Notes: generated by a model not told the origin, from the letters alone. Shown: positions 8,678 to 17,996, counted from the first letter of the stretch. The stretch is DNA of 63,836 bases from Magnetococcales bacterium (GCA_015228815.1 JADGCV010000027.1:1-63836); one strand, 5' to 3'. Numbers and translations are program-made.

Positions 8678-9928
8678 TTGCAGTTCTGGCATGGAAAAGA
8701 GATTGTCCTGATTGTTGGTGGTGGCATCGCCGCCTGCCGCGCCCTCGATCTTATCCGCGGACTCAAGGCCATGGGCGCCCAGGTCACCGTCGTCGGCACA
8801 CCCGCCGCCACCCGTTTCGTGACCCCTCTGACCTTCCAGGCGATCTCCGGTCGTCCCTTTCACGGCGATCTGTTCGATCCCACCCTGGAAGGGGGAATGG
8901 ATCATATCCGGCTGGCGCGGGAGGCGGAACTGGTGATCATCGCCCCGGCGACAGCCGACCTCCTTGCCAAAATGGCCCACGGCCTGGCCAACGATCTGGC
9001 CAGCGCCCTGCTTTTGGCACGCCGGGGACCCGTTCTGGCCGCCCCGGCCATGAATGTCGCCATGTGGGAACACCCCGCCACCCGGCGCAATCGGAACATA
9101 CTGGAATCCTCGGGCATTTTTTTCCACGGCCCGGAATCGGGCCTCCTTGCCTGCGGCGAGGAGGGAATGGGACGCCTGGCCACCGTGGAAAGCATCATCG
9201 AATCGGCACGGCGGCTCCTGGAAACCAAACCACTCGCCGAACGCCATGTCGTCATCACCGCCGGCCCCACCCGCGAGGAACTGGATCCGGTTCGTTACAT
9301 CTCCAATCATTCGAGCGGCAGGATGGGTTACGCCATCGCCACGGCGGCGCTGCGCGCCGGTGCCCGGGTCACCCTGGTCCACGGCCCGGTCCATCTTCCC
9401 CCCCCCCTGGGGGCGACCATGGTCCCGGTGGCAAGCGCCCGGGAAATGCACGCCGCGGTCATGGATCTCCGGGAACGTCACCCGATGCCCGGACACACCA
9501 TCGACGCCATCGTCCTGACCGCGGCCGTGGCGGATTATCGCCCTGTCACGCGCCATGCCGAAAAAATCAAGAAAAATGGCGCCGACCATCTTCACATCGA
9601 ACTGGAAGCCAATCCCGACATTCTCCTCGATCTTTCCAGAAAACGATCCGCCGGTGGAGGAGATCCCGTTCCACTTCTCGTCGGCTTCGCCGCGGAAACC
9701 GGATCGGCCCTGGAACGGGGTCGGGAAAAGATGAAACGAAAAGGGTGCGATCTTCTCGTCATCAACGATCTGCTCGAAGAGGGCGCCGGTTTTGGCGTGG
9801 CGACCAACCGGGTCACAGTGCTCGATCACCAGGGCAACGAGGAAGTCTGGCCACTCATGTCCAAGGATGCGGTGGGAGAACGATTGGTTGGCGCCATCGC
9901 CGCCCGCATCCAACACGAAAAACGTTGA
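8678..9928 (+). CDS. coaBC: Bifunctional phosphopantothenoylcysteine decarboxylase/phosphopantothenate-cysteine ligase
   Basis: CoaBC catalyses two steps of coenzyme A biosynthesis. The N-terminal FMN domain (CoaC, residues 1-~185) has IVLIVGGGIAACRAL, IIAPATADLLAKMAHGLAND and the substrate loop APAMNVAMW, and the conserved cysteine lies in LLACGEEGMG. The C-terminal CoaB domain starts at VVITAGPTREELDPVRYISN and includes SSGRMGYA and the AAVADYRP motif. The start is a TTG five bases after GGAGG; the frame extends upstream to 8630 without family similarity. At 416 residues the length is typical. It is divergent from the TolC-like gene. Confidence 0.93.
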   Translation: MQFWHGKEIVLIVGGGIAACRALDLIRGLKAMGAQVTVVGTPAATRFVTPLTFQAISGRPFHGDLFDPTLEGGMDHIRLAREAELVIIAPATADLLAKMAHGLANDLASALLLARRGPVLAAPAMNVAMWEHPATRRNRNILESSGIFFHGPESGLLACGEEGMGRLATVESIIESARRLLETKPLAERHVVITAGPTREELDPVRYISNHSSGRMGYAIATAALRAGARVTLVHGPVHLPPPLGATMVPVASAREMHAAVMDLRERHPMPGHTIDAIVLTAAVADYRPVTRHAEKIKKNGADHLHIELEANPDILLDLSRKRSAGGGDPVPLLVGFAAETGSALERGREKMKRKGCDLLVINDLLEEGAGFGVATNRVTVLDHQGNEEVWPLMSKDAVGERLVGAIAARIQHEKR

Positions 9929-10053
9929 CCGCAATCGATAATCGCCGCACCCTCCCGTTTTTTTCACGCGGAGGAACCATCCACCAAGGGCGAGGTCGAT
10001 TCAGGAAGCCAAGCATGGACGCCTTGGGGCCGAAGCGGAAGGGGGGCCGTGAC

Positions 10054-10073
10054 AATCATCAAACATGATGATT
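10054..10073. promoter_or_regulatory. Palindrome upstream of the Rrf2 gene, possible operator
   Basis: Seven-base arms AATCATC and GATGATT flank six bases, 47 bases before the Rrf2 start. Rrf2 regulators often repress their own operons through dyads of about this size. The link is by position only. Confidence 0.35.
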
Positions 10074-10119
10074 TTCCGGCTTGGGTTGTTTGACGAAAGG
10101 ATGATCCGAGGTAAGGACA

Positions 10120-10581
10120 GTGCTTAAATTTTCAAAGAAATTGCTTTATGCCATCGAGGCGGTTGTCGATATCGCCTACAACTCCGGGGGAGAGCCGGTG
10201 CAGATCCGTGAGGTGACCAACCGTCAAGGGGTGCCGCAACGCTATCTTGAACAGGTGATGCAACGACTGGTCAAGGCAGGCATCCTCAAGGGAATCCGCG
10301 GTCCCCGAGGCGGCTACCTTCTGGCCCGGGAACGTTCCCGGATCAGCGTCGGCGACATTGCCCGGGTCGTCATGGAAGTTCGACCGGCGGGCGATTCGGG
10401 TCTCCCCGACGATCTGGCCACCGGTCCGATCGGTCGGCAGGTGATCCGCCCCCTGTGGTCGGAATTCCAGGACCAGATCCTGGACATGATGGACCGGATC
10501 ACCATCGAGGAATTGACAACGAGGGCCTTTCGCAACGGGGTTCCAAGCGAGGTCTACAGTCGCATCACCTATTCCATCTGA
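10120..10581 (+). CDS. Rrf2-family transcriptional regulator
   Basis: The 153-residue protein has the Rrf2 winged-helix domain: YAIEAVVDIAYNSG, VPQRYLEQVMQRLVKAGIL and the wing GIRGPRGGYLLAR. It contains no cysteine, so it cannot bind an iron-sulfur cluster as IscR does. It is closer in this respect to CymR-type regulators of cysteine metabolism. It is the first gene of a run with a MoeB/ThiF-like E1, cysteine synthase and a TusA fusion, so control of sulfur assimilation is a reasonable inference. The start is GTG with GAGG eight bases upstream. Confidence 0.9.
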   Translation: MLKFSKKLLYAIEAVVDIAYNSGGEPVQIREVTNRQGVPQRYLEQVMQRLVKAGILKGIRGPRGGYLLARERSRISVGDIARVVMEVRPAGDSGLPDDLATGPIGRQVIRPLWSEFQDQILDMMDRITIEELTTRAFRNGVPSEVYSRITYSI

Positions 10582-10620
10582 GGTCTGACTGGTCATGGAT
10601 CCGAACCATCCAGAATCGCC

Positions 10621-11307
10621 ATGCCACACGCCTCGGTCCTGATCATCGGCGCCGGAGGTCTGGGTTCGGTGGCGGCAATGGCCCTGGCCGAAACGGGCAT
10701 CGCCAGGTTGACCCTGGCCGATCCCGATGTCGTGGAGGTCTCCAACCTTCATCGACAACCGCTCTATCTGGAAGAGGATGTCGGCCAGCCCAAGGTCACC
10801 GTCGCGGCCCGTCGTCTTCAGGAGATCCGGCCCGGAATCGAGATCGGCATCGTGCAACAAAAGCTCGACCGGTTCGATGAACTGGTCTGCCTGGCGCAGG
10901 ACCATGATTGCTTCATCGACGCATCCGACAACTTCGCCACCCGTTTTCTGGCCAACGATGTTGCGCTTCGGTCCGGCCGGCCACTCGTGCATGGCGCCGC
11001 CACCGGCCTCAGGGGACAGGTCATGACCATTCTGCCCCACCGCACCGCCTGCCTGCGTTGCCTTTTCGAAGCCCCCCCCATCCGAAATCTTCCCACCTGC
11101 CGGGAGGGTGGAATTTTCGGCCCCCTGGTCATGGAGGTCGGCTGGCTTGCCGCCATGGAAGTCGTCAAATTTCTGGAAAACAGCCCCGATCTTCTGACCG
11201 ACCGAATGTTGACCATCGATCTGACGCGCCACATACGCCGACACGTCCCCCTGCCACGTCAGTCACGGTGCCCCGGCTGCCGCTCCAACCCCATAAACAC
11301 CCATTGA
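10621..11307 (+). CDS. MoeB/ThiF-family adenylyltransferase (E1-like)
   Basis: E1-like enzymes adenylate the C-terminal glycine of ubiquitin-fold sulfur carriers such as MoaD or ThiS. This 228-residue protein has the nucleotide-binding GAGGLG (residues 10-15), the LADPDVVEVSNLHRQ strand and helix, and DASDNFATR. A MoeB-like C-terminal half carries CLRCLF and CPGC (zinc ligands) and CREGGIFGPL with the candidate catalytic cysteine. No sulfur-carrier gene is next to it. It lies 39 bases after the Rrf2 gene and 18 before cysK. Its job is probably to activate a carrier protein for cysteine or cofactor synthesis; the exact carrier is unknown. Confidence 0.88.
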   Translation: MPHASVLIIGAGGLGSVAAMALAETGIARLTLADPDVVEVSNLHRQPLYLEEDVGQPKVTVAARRLQEIRPGIEIGIVQQKLDRFDELVCLAQDHDCFIDASDNFATRFLANDVALRSGRPLVHGAATGLRGQVMTILPHRTACLRCLFEAPPIRNLPTCREGGIFGPLVMEVGWLAAMEVVKFLENSPDLLTDRMLTIDLTRHIRRHVPLPRQSRCPGCRSNPINTH

Positions 11308-11325
11308 AACCAAGGTATGCGTTCC

Positions 11326-12255
11326 ATGGCAAACATTTACGACAGCATCACGGAAACCATCGGACGAACCCCCATCGTTCGCATCCAGCGACTCGCCTCC
11401 GGCCTGAACGTCGAACTCATGGCCAAGGTCGAGGCGTTCAATCCGATGGGTTCCCTGAAGGATCGCATCGGACTGGCCATGATCGAAGCCCTCGAACGGT
11501 CCGGCAAGGTCAATGCCCGCACCCGGATCGTCGAACCGACCTCGGGCAATACCGGAATCGCGCTCGCCTTCGTCTGCGCCGCCCGCGGCTATGACCTGAC
11601 GCTGACGATGCCGGAAAACCTGTCGGTCGAGCGCCGCCGCCTGTTCGAACTTCTCGGGGCGCGCGTTGTCCTGACGCCAGCCCTGGAAGGGATGAAAGGG
11701 GCCATCGACGAGGCGCGGCGCATCCTGGCAAGCGAGCGCAATGCCGTCATGCCCAACCAGTTCGAAAACCCCGTCAACCCCGAAACCCATGCCCAAACAA
11801 CCGCCCGGGAAATCCTCGCCGATACCGACGGAAAACTGGATGTCCTGGTGGCAGGGGTCGGGACCGGAGGCTCCCTGACCGGAATCTCCCGCGCCCTCAA
11901 GGAAAAGATTCCCCACTTCACAACCGTCGCGGTGGAGCCGGAAAATTCGCCGGTCCTGTCGGGAGGCATGCCGGGACCTCATCTGATTCAGGGAATCGGC
12001 GCCGGATTCATCCCCCCCATTCTCGACCGCACCCAGATCGACCTCATCATCCGCATCGGCGACAAACGGGCCATCAAGACCGCCCGGATGTGCGCCCGCC
12101 TGGAAGGAATCGCCTGCGGCATCTCCTCGGGAGCGGCCCTGGCGGCAGCCCTGGAAATCGGCGAAGACCCCGGCTATCGCGGCAAACGAATCCTGGCGCT
12201 TCTGCCCGACTTCGCCGACCGCTATCTGTCCATGCCGCAGTTTCAGGAGCCCTGA
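11326..12255 (+). CDS. cysK: Cysteine synthase (O-acetylserine sulfhydrylase family)
   Basis: This PLP enzyme makes cysteine from O-acetylserine (or a related activated serine) and a sulfur donor. The 309-residue protein begins MANIYDSITETIGRTP and has the PLP-lysine motif NPMGSLKDR. The substrate loop is PTSGNTGIALAF, and the phosphate-binding GTGGSLTG and the CGISSGAA segment are present. The ATG at 11326 has AAGG ten bases upstream; the ATG at 11317 is too close to it. It sits between two E1-like genes. This suggests that the sulfur donor could be a carrier-protein thiocarboxylate (as in the CysM/CysO route) rather than free sulfide, but this is inference. Confidence 0.9.
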   Translation: MANIYDSITETIGRTPIVRIQRLASGLNVELMAKVEAFNPMGSLKDRIGLAMIEALERSGKVNARTRIVEPTSGNTGIALAFVCAARGYDLTLTMPENLSVERRRLFELLGARVVLTPALEGMKGAIDEARRILASERNAVMPNQFENPVNPETHAQTTAREILADTDGKLDVLVAGVGTGGSLTGISRALKEKIPHFTTVAVEPENSPVLSGGMPGPHLIQGIGAGFIPPILDRTQIDLIIRIGDKRAIKTARMCARLEGIACGISSGAALAAALEIGEDPGYRGKRILALLPDFADRYLSMPQFQEP

Positions 12256-13346
12256 TGATCCACTCCGATGGCGCCGAGCGCTATTCCAGACACATTCTCA
12301 TCCCCGAATTCGGGGGGCGGGGACAGGAACGGTTGATGAAGTCGGCCATCGGCGTCGTCGGCCATACCGCAATGGCCGAAACCATGCTCGAAATCTTCGC
12401 CCGGAGCGGCATCGGCACCCTTGGAATCGGACCGGAAACGTTACCCCGGAAATGTTGCTCCATCCCCCCGATCCCTACCACCACCTTTGGCGCGCGTGTC
12501 ACACGGCGCGTTCGTCTGGCCAACCGCCATACCCTTCTCCAGGCCGATGGAACAACGCATCTTCCCACCCCATCGTCTCCCCTTGACGGGCTTCTTCACT
12601 GGGCCACGCCCTGGGACGGGATCGTGGATACCTCGGGCGATCCTGGACTTGCCCATCGACTGGGGCATTTTTGCCGGGAACAGGGCAAGTTTTTTCTCTC
12701 CTGCCGTTTGTCCCAGGGATACGGTTGGGTCTGGTCGCCTCCCCATCCCCCCATGAACGATGACACCGGAATCTGCCCCGGCGGCGCCCCGCCCCTCGAT
12801 GCCACGCCGTGTCATCCCCCCCCCCCTTCCCTCGAACTTCTTCTCGCACGCCTGACCGCAACCGTTGGTGCCGGCACGCTGTTGTCGCGTCTGGCGGGTC
12901 TGGAGCTTGGCCAGCCAATTTTTTTGTTGCGCATCGATGCCAAAAAAAGCCATTATGACCCGGTTGTGCCCCTGAGCAGAATTGAATGCGGTGAATGTGG
13001 AACCCATGCATCGAGCGGCGGATCACCCCGTCCGGATCATGCTTCCGGCGCTTCTCCGGAGGCGATCACAAACGATCCGGGCCGGGAACCTCATGGCATC
13101 GTGGAGGAATTCATCGACATCACCGGCGATGCCTGTCCGATGACCTTCGTTCGCGTCAAGCTCAGGATGGAATCGCTGGTCGCGGGCGCCCTGCTCCGGG
13201 TGCGCCTGAAAGGTGACGAAGCCCTGGTCAACGTCCCTGGATCGCTCCGCCTGGGAGGGCATGAGGTCATCCGTATCGAAAATCGGGGTTTGTTTCACGA
13301 ATTGGTTGTCAGAAAAATTGTCTCGACAAAGGGGATCGGTACATAG
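12255..13346 (+). CDS. Degenerate E1-like domain fused to a TusA sulfur-carrier domain
   Basis: The 363-residue protein begins like MoeB/ThiF family members (ERYSRHILIPEFGGRGQERL). Its Rossmann strand reads AIGVVGHTAMAETML, so the glycine-rich ATP loop is lost, and no zinc cysteines like those of MoeB are evident. The C-terminal ~75 residues form a TusA domain: FIDITGDACPMTFVRVKLRM with the carrier cysteine, then GHEVIRIENRG. The usual second proline of CPxP is threonine. The start overlaps the cysK stop by one base (TGATG), indicating translational coupling. The likely role is to hand sulfur from a persulfide carrier to its operon partners. Confidence 0.8.
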   Translation: MIHSDGAERYSRHILIPEFGGRGQERLMKSAIGVVGHTAMAETMLEIFARSGIGTLGIGPETLPRKCCSIPPIPTTTFGARVTRRVRLANRHTLLQADGTTHLPTPSSPLDGLLHWATPWDGIVDTSGDPGLAHRLGHFCREQGKFFLSCRLSQGYGWVWSPPHPPMNDDTGICPGGAPPLDATPCHPPPPSLELLLARLTATVGAGTLLSRLAGLELGQPIFLLRIDAKKSHYDPVVPLSRIECGECGTHASSGGSPRPDHASGASPEAITNDPGREPHGIVEEFIDITGDACPMTFVRVKLRMESLVAGALLRVRLKGDEALVNVPGSLRLGGHEVIRIENRGLFHELVVRKIVSTKGIGT

Positions 13347-13420
13347 TTTTACATGTGTAAAATATTATTTCATTAGCCGGCATCAAAGGCACATTTTCCA
13401 CGATTTTTCGGCTTTTATAC

Positions 13421-13435
13421 TGGCCCGTTGTTTGC
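13421..13435 (+). promoter_or_regulatory. Sigma-54 (-24/-12) promoter of the pilin gene
   Basis: TGGCCCGTTGTTTGC matches TGGCACG-N4-TTGC with GG and GC exactly ten bases apart. It is 108 bases upstream of the pilin start, giving a 5' leader of roughly 97 bases. Type IV pilins in many proteobacteria are transcribed by RpoN with PilR, which fits. Confidence 0.75.
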
Positions 13436-13543
13436 GACATGATTGTCTGTCGATCGGCTCCGGGAACACCGCGGAAGCGCTGCCCATATGAAGGCATTCC
13501 TTCAATCTTAACGGATGATGATCACCTAATCGGGAGAGGAACA

Positions 13544-13975
13544 ATGAAACACCGCATGGATCAAAAAGGTTTTACCCTTATCGAATTGATGATCGTCATC
13601 GCGATCATCGGCATTCTGGCCGCGGTCGCCATTCCATCCTACATGGACTACACCGTTCGCGCCAAGATGTCCGGCCCCTTGAGCCTTGCCGCCATGGCCA
13701 AGTCCCATGTGGCTGAGTTCTACCAGGCCAACGGGTCCTGGCCCGCCACGAACAGCCTGGCGGGAATGAGTTCCTCCAGTGCCTACACCAGTTCCTATGT
13801 GTCCCGTCTCGCCGTTGTTTCCAGTCAGATCACGGTGCTGCTGAAAACCATCGGCAACAGCGCCGTCGCTTCGGGTTCGACCATCGTCTTCCAGGGTGCC
13901 GATGCGTCGGGTACCGTTCGCTGGACCTGCACGACCGCCATTGCCGACAAGTATGTACCAAAAGAGTGCCGTTGA
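13544..13975 (+). CDS. pilA: Type IV major pilin
   Basis: The 143-residue prepilin has a short leader ending in KG, the cleavage site followed by [20 protein letters not shown], and glutamate at mature position 5. The globular domain ends with a cysteine pair (WTCTT and KECR) that would form the C-terminal disulfide loop. The start at 13544 follows GGGAGAGGA. Expression is probably from the sigma-54 site at 13421. The next gene overlaps its 3' end by ten bases, an arrangement known for pilin-specific accessory or glycosylation proteins. Confidence 0.93.
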   Translation: MKHRMDQKGFTLIELMIVIAIIGILAAVAIPSYMDYTVRAKMSGPLSLAAMAKSHVAEFYQANGSWPATNSLAGMSSSSAYTSSYVSRLAVVSSQITVLLKTIGNSAVASGSTIVFQGADASGTVRWTCTTAIADKYVPKECR

Positions 13976-15969
13976 CCTTGTCCGATCGACGCGACTCCCG
14001 GGGCCTGGCGCATGTCAGGCCCCTTGCGTTTGGACTTCGTCCTTCATTGCACGTCCGACCTTTTTTTTTGTTTCTTCTTCTTCTGGTTGCCTCGGGTGCG
14101 GTGTTCTGGCCCGGGTTGCCGGGAAGTTTCCTTCTGGATGACAATGCCAATCTTGGTGGATTGTCGGCAATCCGGAAGGATCCTTCGATCTACAGTTGGG
14201 TCAGTTTTCTGTTTGAAGGACGCAGCGGTCCGGGGGGGCGTTCGCTGTCGCTTTTGACCTTTGCCGCGCAATATTCTTCATGGCCCGAGCTTCCGGTCGA
14301 TTTCAAGCTGGTCAATCTTGGGATTCATCTGTTCAACGGCGTCCTGCTGCACATCACCCTCATGATGCTGGGGCGTCTGGCTTCGTGGCCCGTCTCCTTC
14401 ACCCATCCCGTGGCATTAATGGCCCCGGCCCTGTGGCTGCTCCATCCGATGCAGGTTTCAAGCGTCTTTTACGTGGTGCAGCGGATGACCCTCCTGTCCG
14501 CCACCTTTGTCCTGTTGGGAATCCTGACCTGTCTGAAGGGTCGGGAATGGATGCTTGCGAAAGCGGAAAAGAAAAAACAAACCCGGGGACTGGTGTTGAG
14601 CGGACTGGGGATCACCGTGGGCGGGACCCTGGCAGCCCTTGCCAAGGAAAACGGGGCGTTGCTTCCGGTCTTTGTACTCGCCATCGAAACGGCCCTTCTG
14701 GCCCATCGCCCCTGGCCCAAGCGTTTCAGGATGTGGCGTGGCACGTTGTTGCACGGTCCCTGGATCGTGATGTGCCTCTATCTGGCGATCACCTGGGACA
14801 GCCTTGCCGGACATTATGCGTCACGTCCCTATACGATGATGGAACGGCTCCTGACCCAGGGACGAATCGTTACCGAATACCTGTGGCACATTCTTTTTCC
14901 GCGAAGCCAGGGGCTTGGTTTGTTTCATGACGATTATCCGATCTCCCATGGTTTGACACAACCGCTTTCAACCTTTGGCGCCCTGTTGTTTCTCCTCGCC
15001 CTGACAGGGATCGCGTATTATTTTCTCCGCGCACGGGGTTGGATCTCCTTCGGGATTTTATGGTTTTTCGCCGGCCACCTTCTGGAATCGACGATTCTGC
15101 CGCTGGAACTCTATTTTGAACACCGCAACTATCTACCGCTGTTTGGCATCACCTTTCTGTTAGCGGCAGGGTTCAACCATCTTCATCGTCACGCCGCAAC
15201 GGTGCGACTGAAAGGGTTGACGCTGCTTCTGGGGCTGGTGATCGTGTTGCCACTCGGTTTCCTGAGCCGCCAGGAAAGTCTTTTATGGGGACAACCGTTT
15301 CGGCAGGCGTTGGTCTGGGCCGAGGAAAACCCCGATTCGATGCGGGCACTGTTGAACTGGGGCAATGTCTTGTATGCGGTCGATCTGATCGATGACGCCC
15401 AAAACCTGTTGGATCGTTACAGCCGTCTCCATCCCGACGACCCTTCGGCGGATCTGGTCAAACTGAAAATACGTTGCGATCATCCCGAAAAAAAGATCCT
15501 GGTGGACGATGCCTACATTCGCGACGTCACCCGGAAACAGGATGGCAACAAGGCAACCATCACCGGTATTCTGGAGTTTACCCTTGCCGCGTTTGAACAA
15601 AAGAAATGTCCGTCGATCGATCCGGAACTTTATCTAAAAATTCTTCTTGGATTCCTGGAAAACCCATCGTTCGGCGGACCGATCACCAAAAGCAGCCTGC
15701 ACCTGATGACAGGTCGCGCCTATGCGGTGTTGGGCAACCTGAATGGGGCGATGACCCATTTCGATCATTCCCAGGAACACGACCTGCGCCTGGACGCCTG
15801 CCTGCAACAAGTGCGCTGGTTGCTGAGCGCCGGGCTGATCGATGATGCCCGGGCCTATCTTGCCAAGGCCAGGACGATCCAATCAAAAAACTTTATCGTC
15901 AATCATTTGCGAACCCGGGAACTGCAACGTTACGAGGCTGCCATCAAAATGAACGTTTCCGGAGAATAA
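13966..15969 (+). CDS. GT-C-type multi-spanning membrane protein with TPRs, candidate pilin glycosyltransferase
   Basis: The 667-residue protein has about ten transmembrane segments and a soluble C-terminal third. The first periplasmic loop has FLLDDNANL, which resembles the paired-acid motif of GT-C (TMTC/PMT-like) glycosyltransferases. [13 protein letters not shown] and [14 protein letters not shown] follow, and are also seen in TMTC-like families. After about residue 440 there are TPR-like helices ([20 protein letters not shown]). The start is a GTG inside pilA; the exact start is uncertain. The position suggests it glycosylates pilin in the periplasm using a lipid-linked sugar, much as TfpW does in other species. 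This is not proven by sequence. Confidence 0.65.
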   Translation: MPLTLSDRRDSRGLAHVRPLAFGLRPSLHVRPFFLFLLLLVASGAVFWPGLPGSFLLDDNANLGGLSAIRKDPSIYSWVSFLFEGRSGPGGRSLSLLTFAAQYSSWPELPVDFKLVNLGIHLFNGVLLHITLMMLGRLASWPVSFTHPVALMAPALWLLHPMQVSSVFYVVQRMTLLSATFVLLGILTCLKGREWMLAKAEKKKQTRGLVLSGLGITVGGTLAALAKENGALLPVFVLAIETALLAHRPWPKRFRMWRGTLLHGPWIVMCLYLAITWDSLAGHYASRPYTMMERLLTQGRIVTEYLWHILFPRSQGLGLFHDDYPISHGLTQPLSTFGALLFLLALTGIAYYFLRARGWISFGILWFFAGHLLESTILPLELYFEHRNYLPLFGITFLLAAGFNHLHRHAATVRLKGLTLLLGLVIVLPLGFLSRQESLLWGQPFRQALVWAEENPDSMRALLNWGNVLYAVDLIDDAQNLLDRYSRLHPDDPSADLVKLKIRCDHPEKKILVDDAYIRDVTRKQDGNKATITGILEFTLAAFEQKKCPSIDPELYLKILLGFLENPSFGGPITKSSLHLMTGRAYAVLGNLNGAMTHFDHSQEHDLRLDACLQQVRWLLSAGLIDDARAYLAKARTIQSKNFIVNHLRTRELQRYEAAIKMNVSGE

Positions 15970-16031
15970 CGAAAACCTGGGGCGGAAATGAGGGCATCGC
16001 AATCCCCCTCGTCCGATCCAGTAGGCCCAAG

Positions 16032-16565
16032 TCAAGACGCGAATACCTCGTCCACGGAATTCGCGAACACAAAGTTGTCGCTCCATGTCTCGATCAGTTC
16101 CAGGCTCGCTGAGTTCACCTTCTCGGTCACCCAGTCTGGTGTTTGGCCGAACTTGCGGCGCATCTGTTTCAGAAGCATGATTACGGCTTCTTCCTGACGG
16201 CCTTCTTCCTTGCCTCTCTTATGACCAATCCGTTCCACGCTCGTGATATAAGGCATCTTTTGGTTCTCCTCAAAGTTGGATAGATTTGTCCAGAATTGGT
16301 TGTCCAACTCTTCTGGCAGGCTCAGCACCCAGTCGATGAATCGAAAGAGATCAACGATCTGTTGGCGGTTGAAACCACGCTCGTACAGCATGCGCGTGAT
16401 GCGCATTTTCTGCTGGAATCGCTCTGTCGGCTGGTTTTTGGTCTGTTTGCCGGTCAGATGTGCCAGAGTGACGATGGCAAACGGATTGGTGGATACTTCC
16501 AGGAGATCCATTCGAGACAGATAATCCAGCAATGTGGATGGAGCCCGTGCCTTACATGAAGCCAA
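16032..16565 (-). pseudogene. C-terminal remnant of an Rpn-family (PD-(D/E)XK recombination-promoting) gene
   Basis: The frame encodes the C-terminal half of Rpn/YhgA-like proteins: NPFAIVTLAHL, then ERGFNRQQIVDLFRFIDWVL, then EEENQKMPYITSVE-like and the DUF4351-like tail LLKQMRRKFGQTPDWVTEKV. The N-terminal nuclease domain is missing: the frame begins abruptly where it meets a Phd-type antitoxin gene. An internally deleted N-terminal fragment of the same family lies at 52707-52907. This copy is almost certainly inactive. Confidence 0.7.
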
Positions 16566-16731
16566 ACAGATCGGGGATAAGCGTCTCTTCCTCTGGAATC
16601 ACCTTGACCATGGGGCGTCCCCGCCGGGTCACGATCAGTTCATCGTGCGCGTTGGCCACTTCATCCATCAGCTGAGGGCACCGGGCCTGGAAGTCTCCCG
16701 CCGGAATCTCGGACGACGAAATAGAAGTCAT
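16552..16731 (-). CDS. Phd/YefM-type antitoxin, orphan
   Basis: The 59-residue product has the Phd/YefM DNA-binding fold: SSSEIPAGDFQARCPQLMDE, then ELIVTRRGRPMVKVIP. A GGAG Shine-Dalgarno site lies eight bases before the ATG at 16731. It is shorter than usual (75-90 residues), lacking much of the C-terminal toxin-binding tail, and no toxin gene follows. Instead the Rpn remnant overlaps its 3' end. I read it as an orphan antitoxin whose toxin was lost in a rearrangement. Confidence 0.7.
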   Translation of the reverse strand: MTSISSSEIPAGDFQARCPQLMDEVANAHDELIVTRRGRPMVKVIPEEETLIPDLFGFM

Positions 16732-17007
16732 ATAGGGTTCTCCATGCGCATCCTTCCTCAAGCTCAAGAGCAGGATAACCTGGACCTGGGGCGAAGGCAA
16801 CGACGAATCCCGCGCCATCGAACATCTCGCGAACTGCCTGACGGAAGTACTCGGCTTGCGTGACGCATTCTTTTTCTTTCGGATACGGCGCGGATGCACT
16901 TGCCTTGCCCGAGGATCCACAGCAAACTTCACCGCAAGCAACCCGATTCCCGATGTCCGGGGGATTGGATCATCGTCATGCAATCTTGCAAGGGAGTTGA
17001 CGGCAAC

Positions 17008-17292
17008 ATGTTGAAGGTCAATGAATACTTTGATGGAAAGGTGAAATCGATCGCCTTTCGGACCGCCACCCTTCCGGCGACCGTGGGGGTCATGGCGCCG
17101 GGGACCTATGAATTCGGCACCGCGCAACATGAAACCATGACCGTCATCAGCGGCGCATTGACCGTCAAATTGCCGGGGCGGGAAGAATGGCAAACCTTCA
17201 CACCCAATCAATCCTTCGAAGTGGCGGCCCAACAAAAATTTCAACTCAAGGTTGACATCGATACCGCCTATCTGTGTACCTATGGTTCATAA
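17008..17292 (+). CDS. ppnP: Pyrimidine/purine nucleoside phosphorylase (DUF1255)
   Basis: PpnP cleaves nucleosides to the base and ribose-1-phosphate. The 94-residue single-domain cupin matches the usual length and begins [17 protein letters not shown]. It contains [20 protein letters not shown] and [20 protein letters not shown]. The ATG at 17008 follows AAGGGAG by eleven bases; the upstream extension of the frame to 16894 has no family match. It precedes the ABC transporter operon by 14 bases but is probably not functionally linked to it. Confidence 0.88.
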   Translation: MLKVNEYFDGKVKSIAFRTATLPATVGVMAPGTYEFGTAQHETMTVISGALTVKLPGREEWQTFTPNQSFEVAAQQKFQLKVDIDTAYLCTYGS

Positions 17293-17306
17293 GGTTGGAT
17301 TGATCG

Positions 17307-17996
17307 ATGTTCATCCGTCTGAACGGCCTCGAGAAGTGCTACCACGAAGGAGAACGAAAGGTGGCGGTGCTGCAACAACTCGATGCTGTTTTCAATGAAG
17401 GAGAAACCACCGCGATCATCGGTCGTTCGGGATCGGGAAAAACGACCCTCCTCAATCTTGTCAGCGGCATCGACCTTCCCGACAAGGGAACGGTACGGAT
17501 CGGCGCGGTCGAGCTGACACGGATGGACGATGGACAACGCACCCTCTTTCGCCGTCACCGGATTGGCTTCATCTTCCAGTTTTTCAACCTGATTCCAACA
17601 TTGACCGTCTTGGAAAACGTCCTGTTCCCGCTGCAACTGATCGGAAAGGGAGGTCCCCCCGGACAACGATGGGCCAGAACCCTCCTCGAACAGGTGGAGC
17701 TGGCCGACCGTGGCGATTCCTATCCCGACCGCCTCTCGGGCGGCGAGCGGCAACGGGTCGCCATCGCCCGGGCCCTGGTCCATCAACCCCACCTGCTCCT
17801 GGCCGATGAACCGACCGGCAACCTTGATCAGGAAACGGGTATCGCCGTCCTTCATTTGATGACGCAGCTTGTGCGCCAACATCGCCAGACCCTGATCATG
17901 GTCACCCACAGCATGCATTTCGCCCGCCAGGCCCAGCGCATCCTGACCATGGAGGGGGGACGGCTGCATGAATCAATTCTTCAGGAGGCGTTGTAG
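17307..17996 (+). CDS. ABC transporter ATP-binding protein (LolD/MacB type)
   Basis: The 229-residue ATPase has Walker [10 protein letters not shown], the signature [15 protein letters not shown], Walker [13 protein letters not shown] and the switch histidine in MVTHSMHFA. The sequence between Walker A and the signature ([18 protein letters not shown]) is typical of ATPases that partner FtsX-type permeases. These act in lipoprotein release, export or mechanotransmission. The next gene is a large FtsX-like permease, 30 bases downstream. Confidence 0.92.
   Translation: MFIRLNGLEKCYHEGERKVAVLQQLDAVFNEGETTAIIGRSGSGKTTLLNLVSGIDLPDKGTVRIGAVELTRMDDGQRTLFRRHRIGFIFQFFNLIPTLTVLENVLFPLQLIGKGGPPGQRWARTLLEQVELADRGDSYPDRLSGGERQRVAIARALVHQPHLLLADEPTGNLDQETGIAVLHLMTQLVRQHRQTLIMVTHSMHFARQAQRILTMEGGRLHESILQEAL

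Noticed and set aside
8567-9967. 466-codon minus-strand frame
   Set aside because: It lies wholly antisense to coaBC, which has clear family motifs.
16732-17007. Possible further gene remnant on the minus strand before the Phd gene
   Set aside because: Open in more than one frame and no family recognised; insufficient to call.
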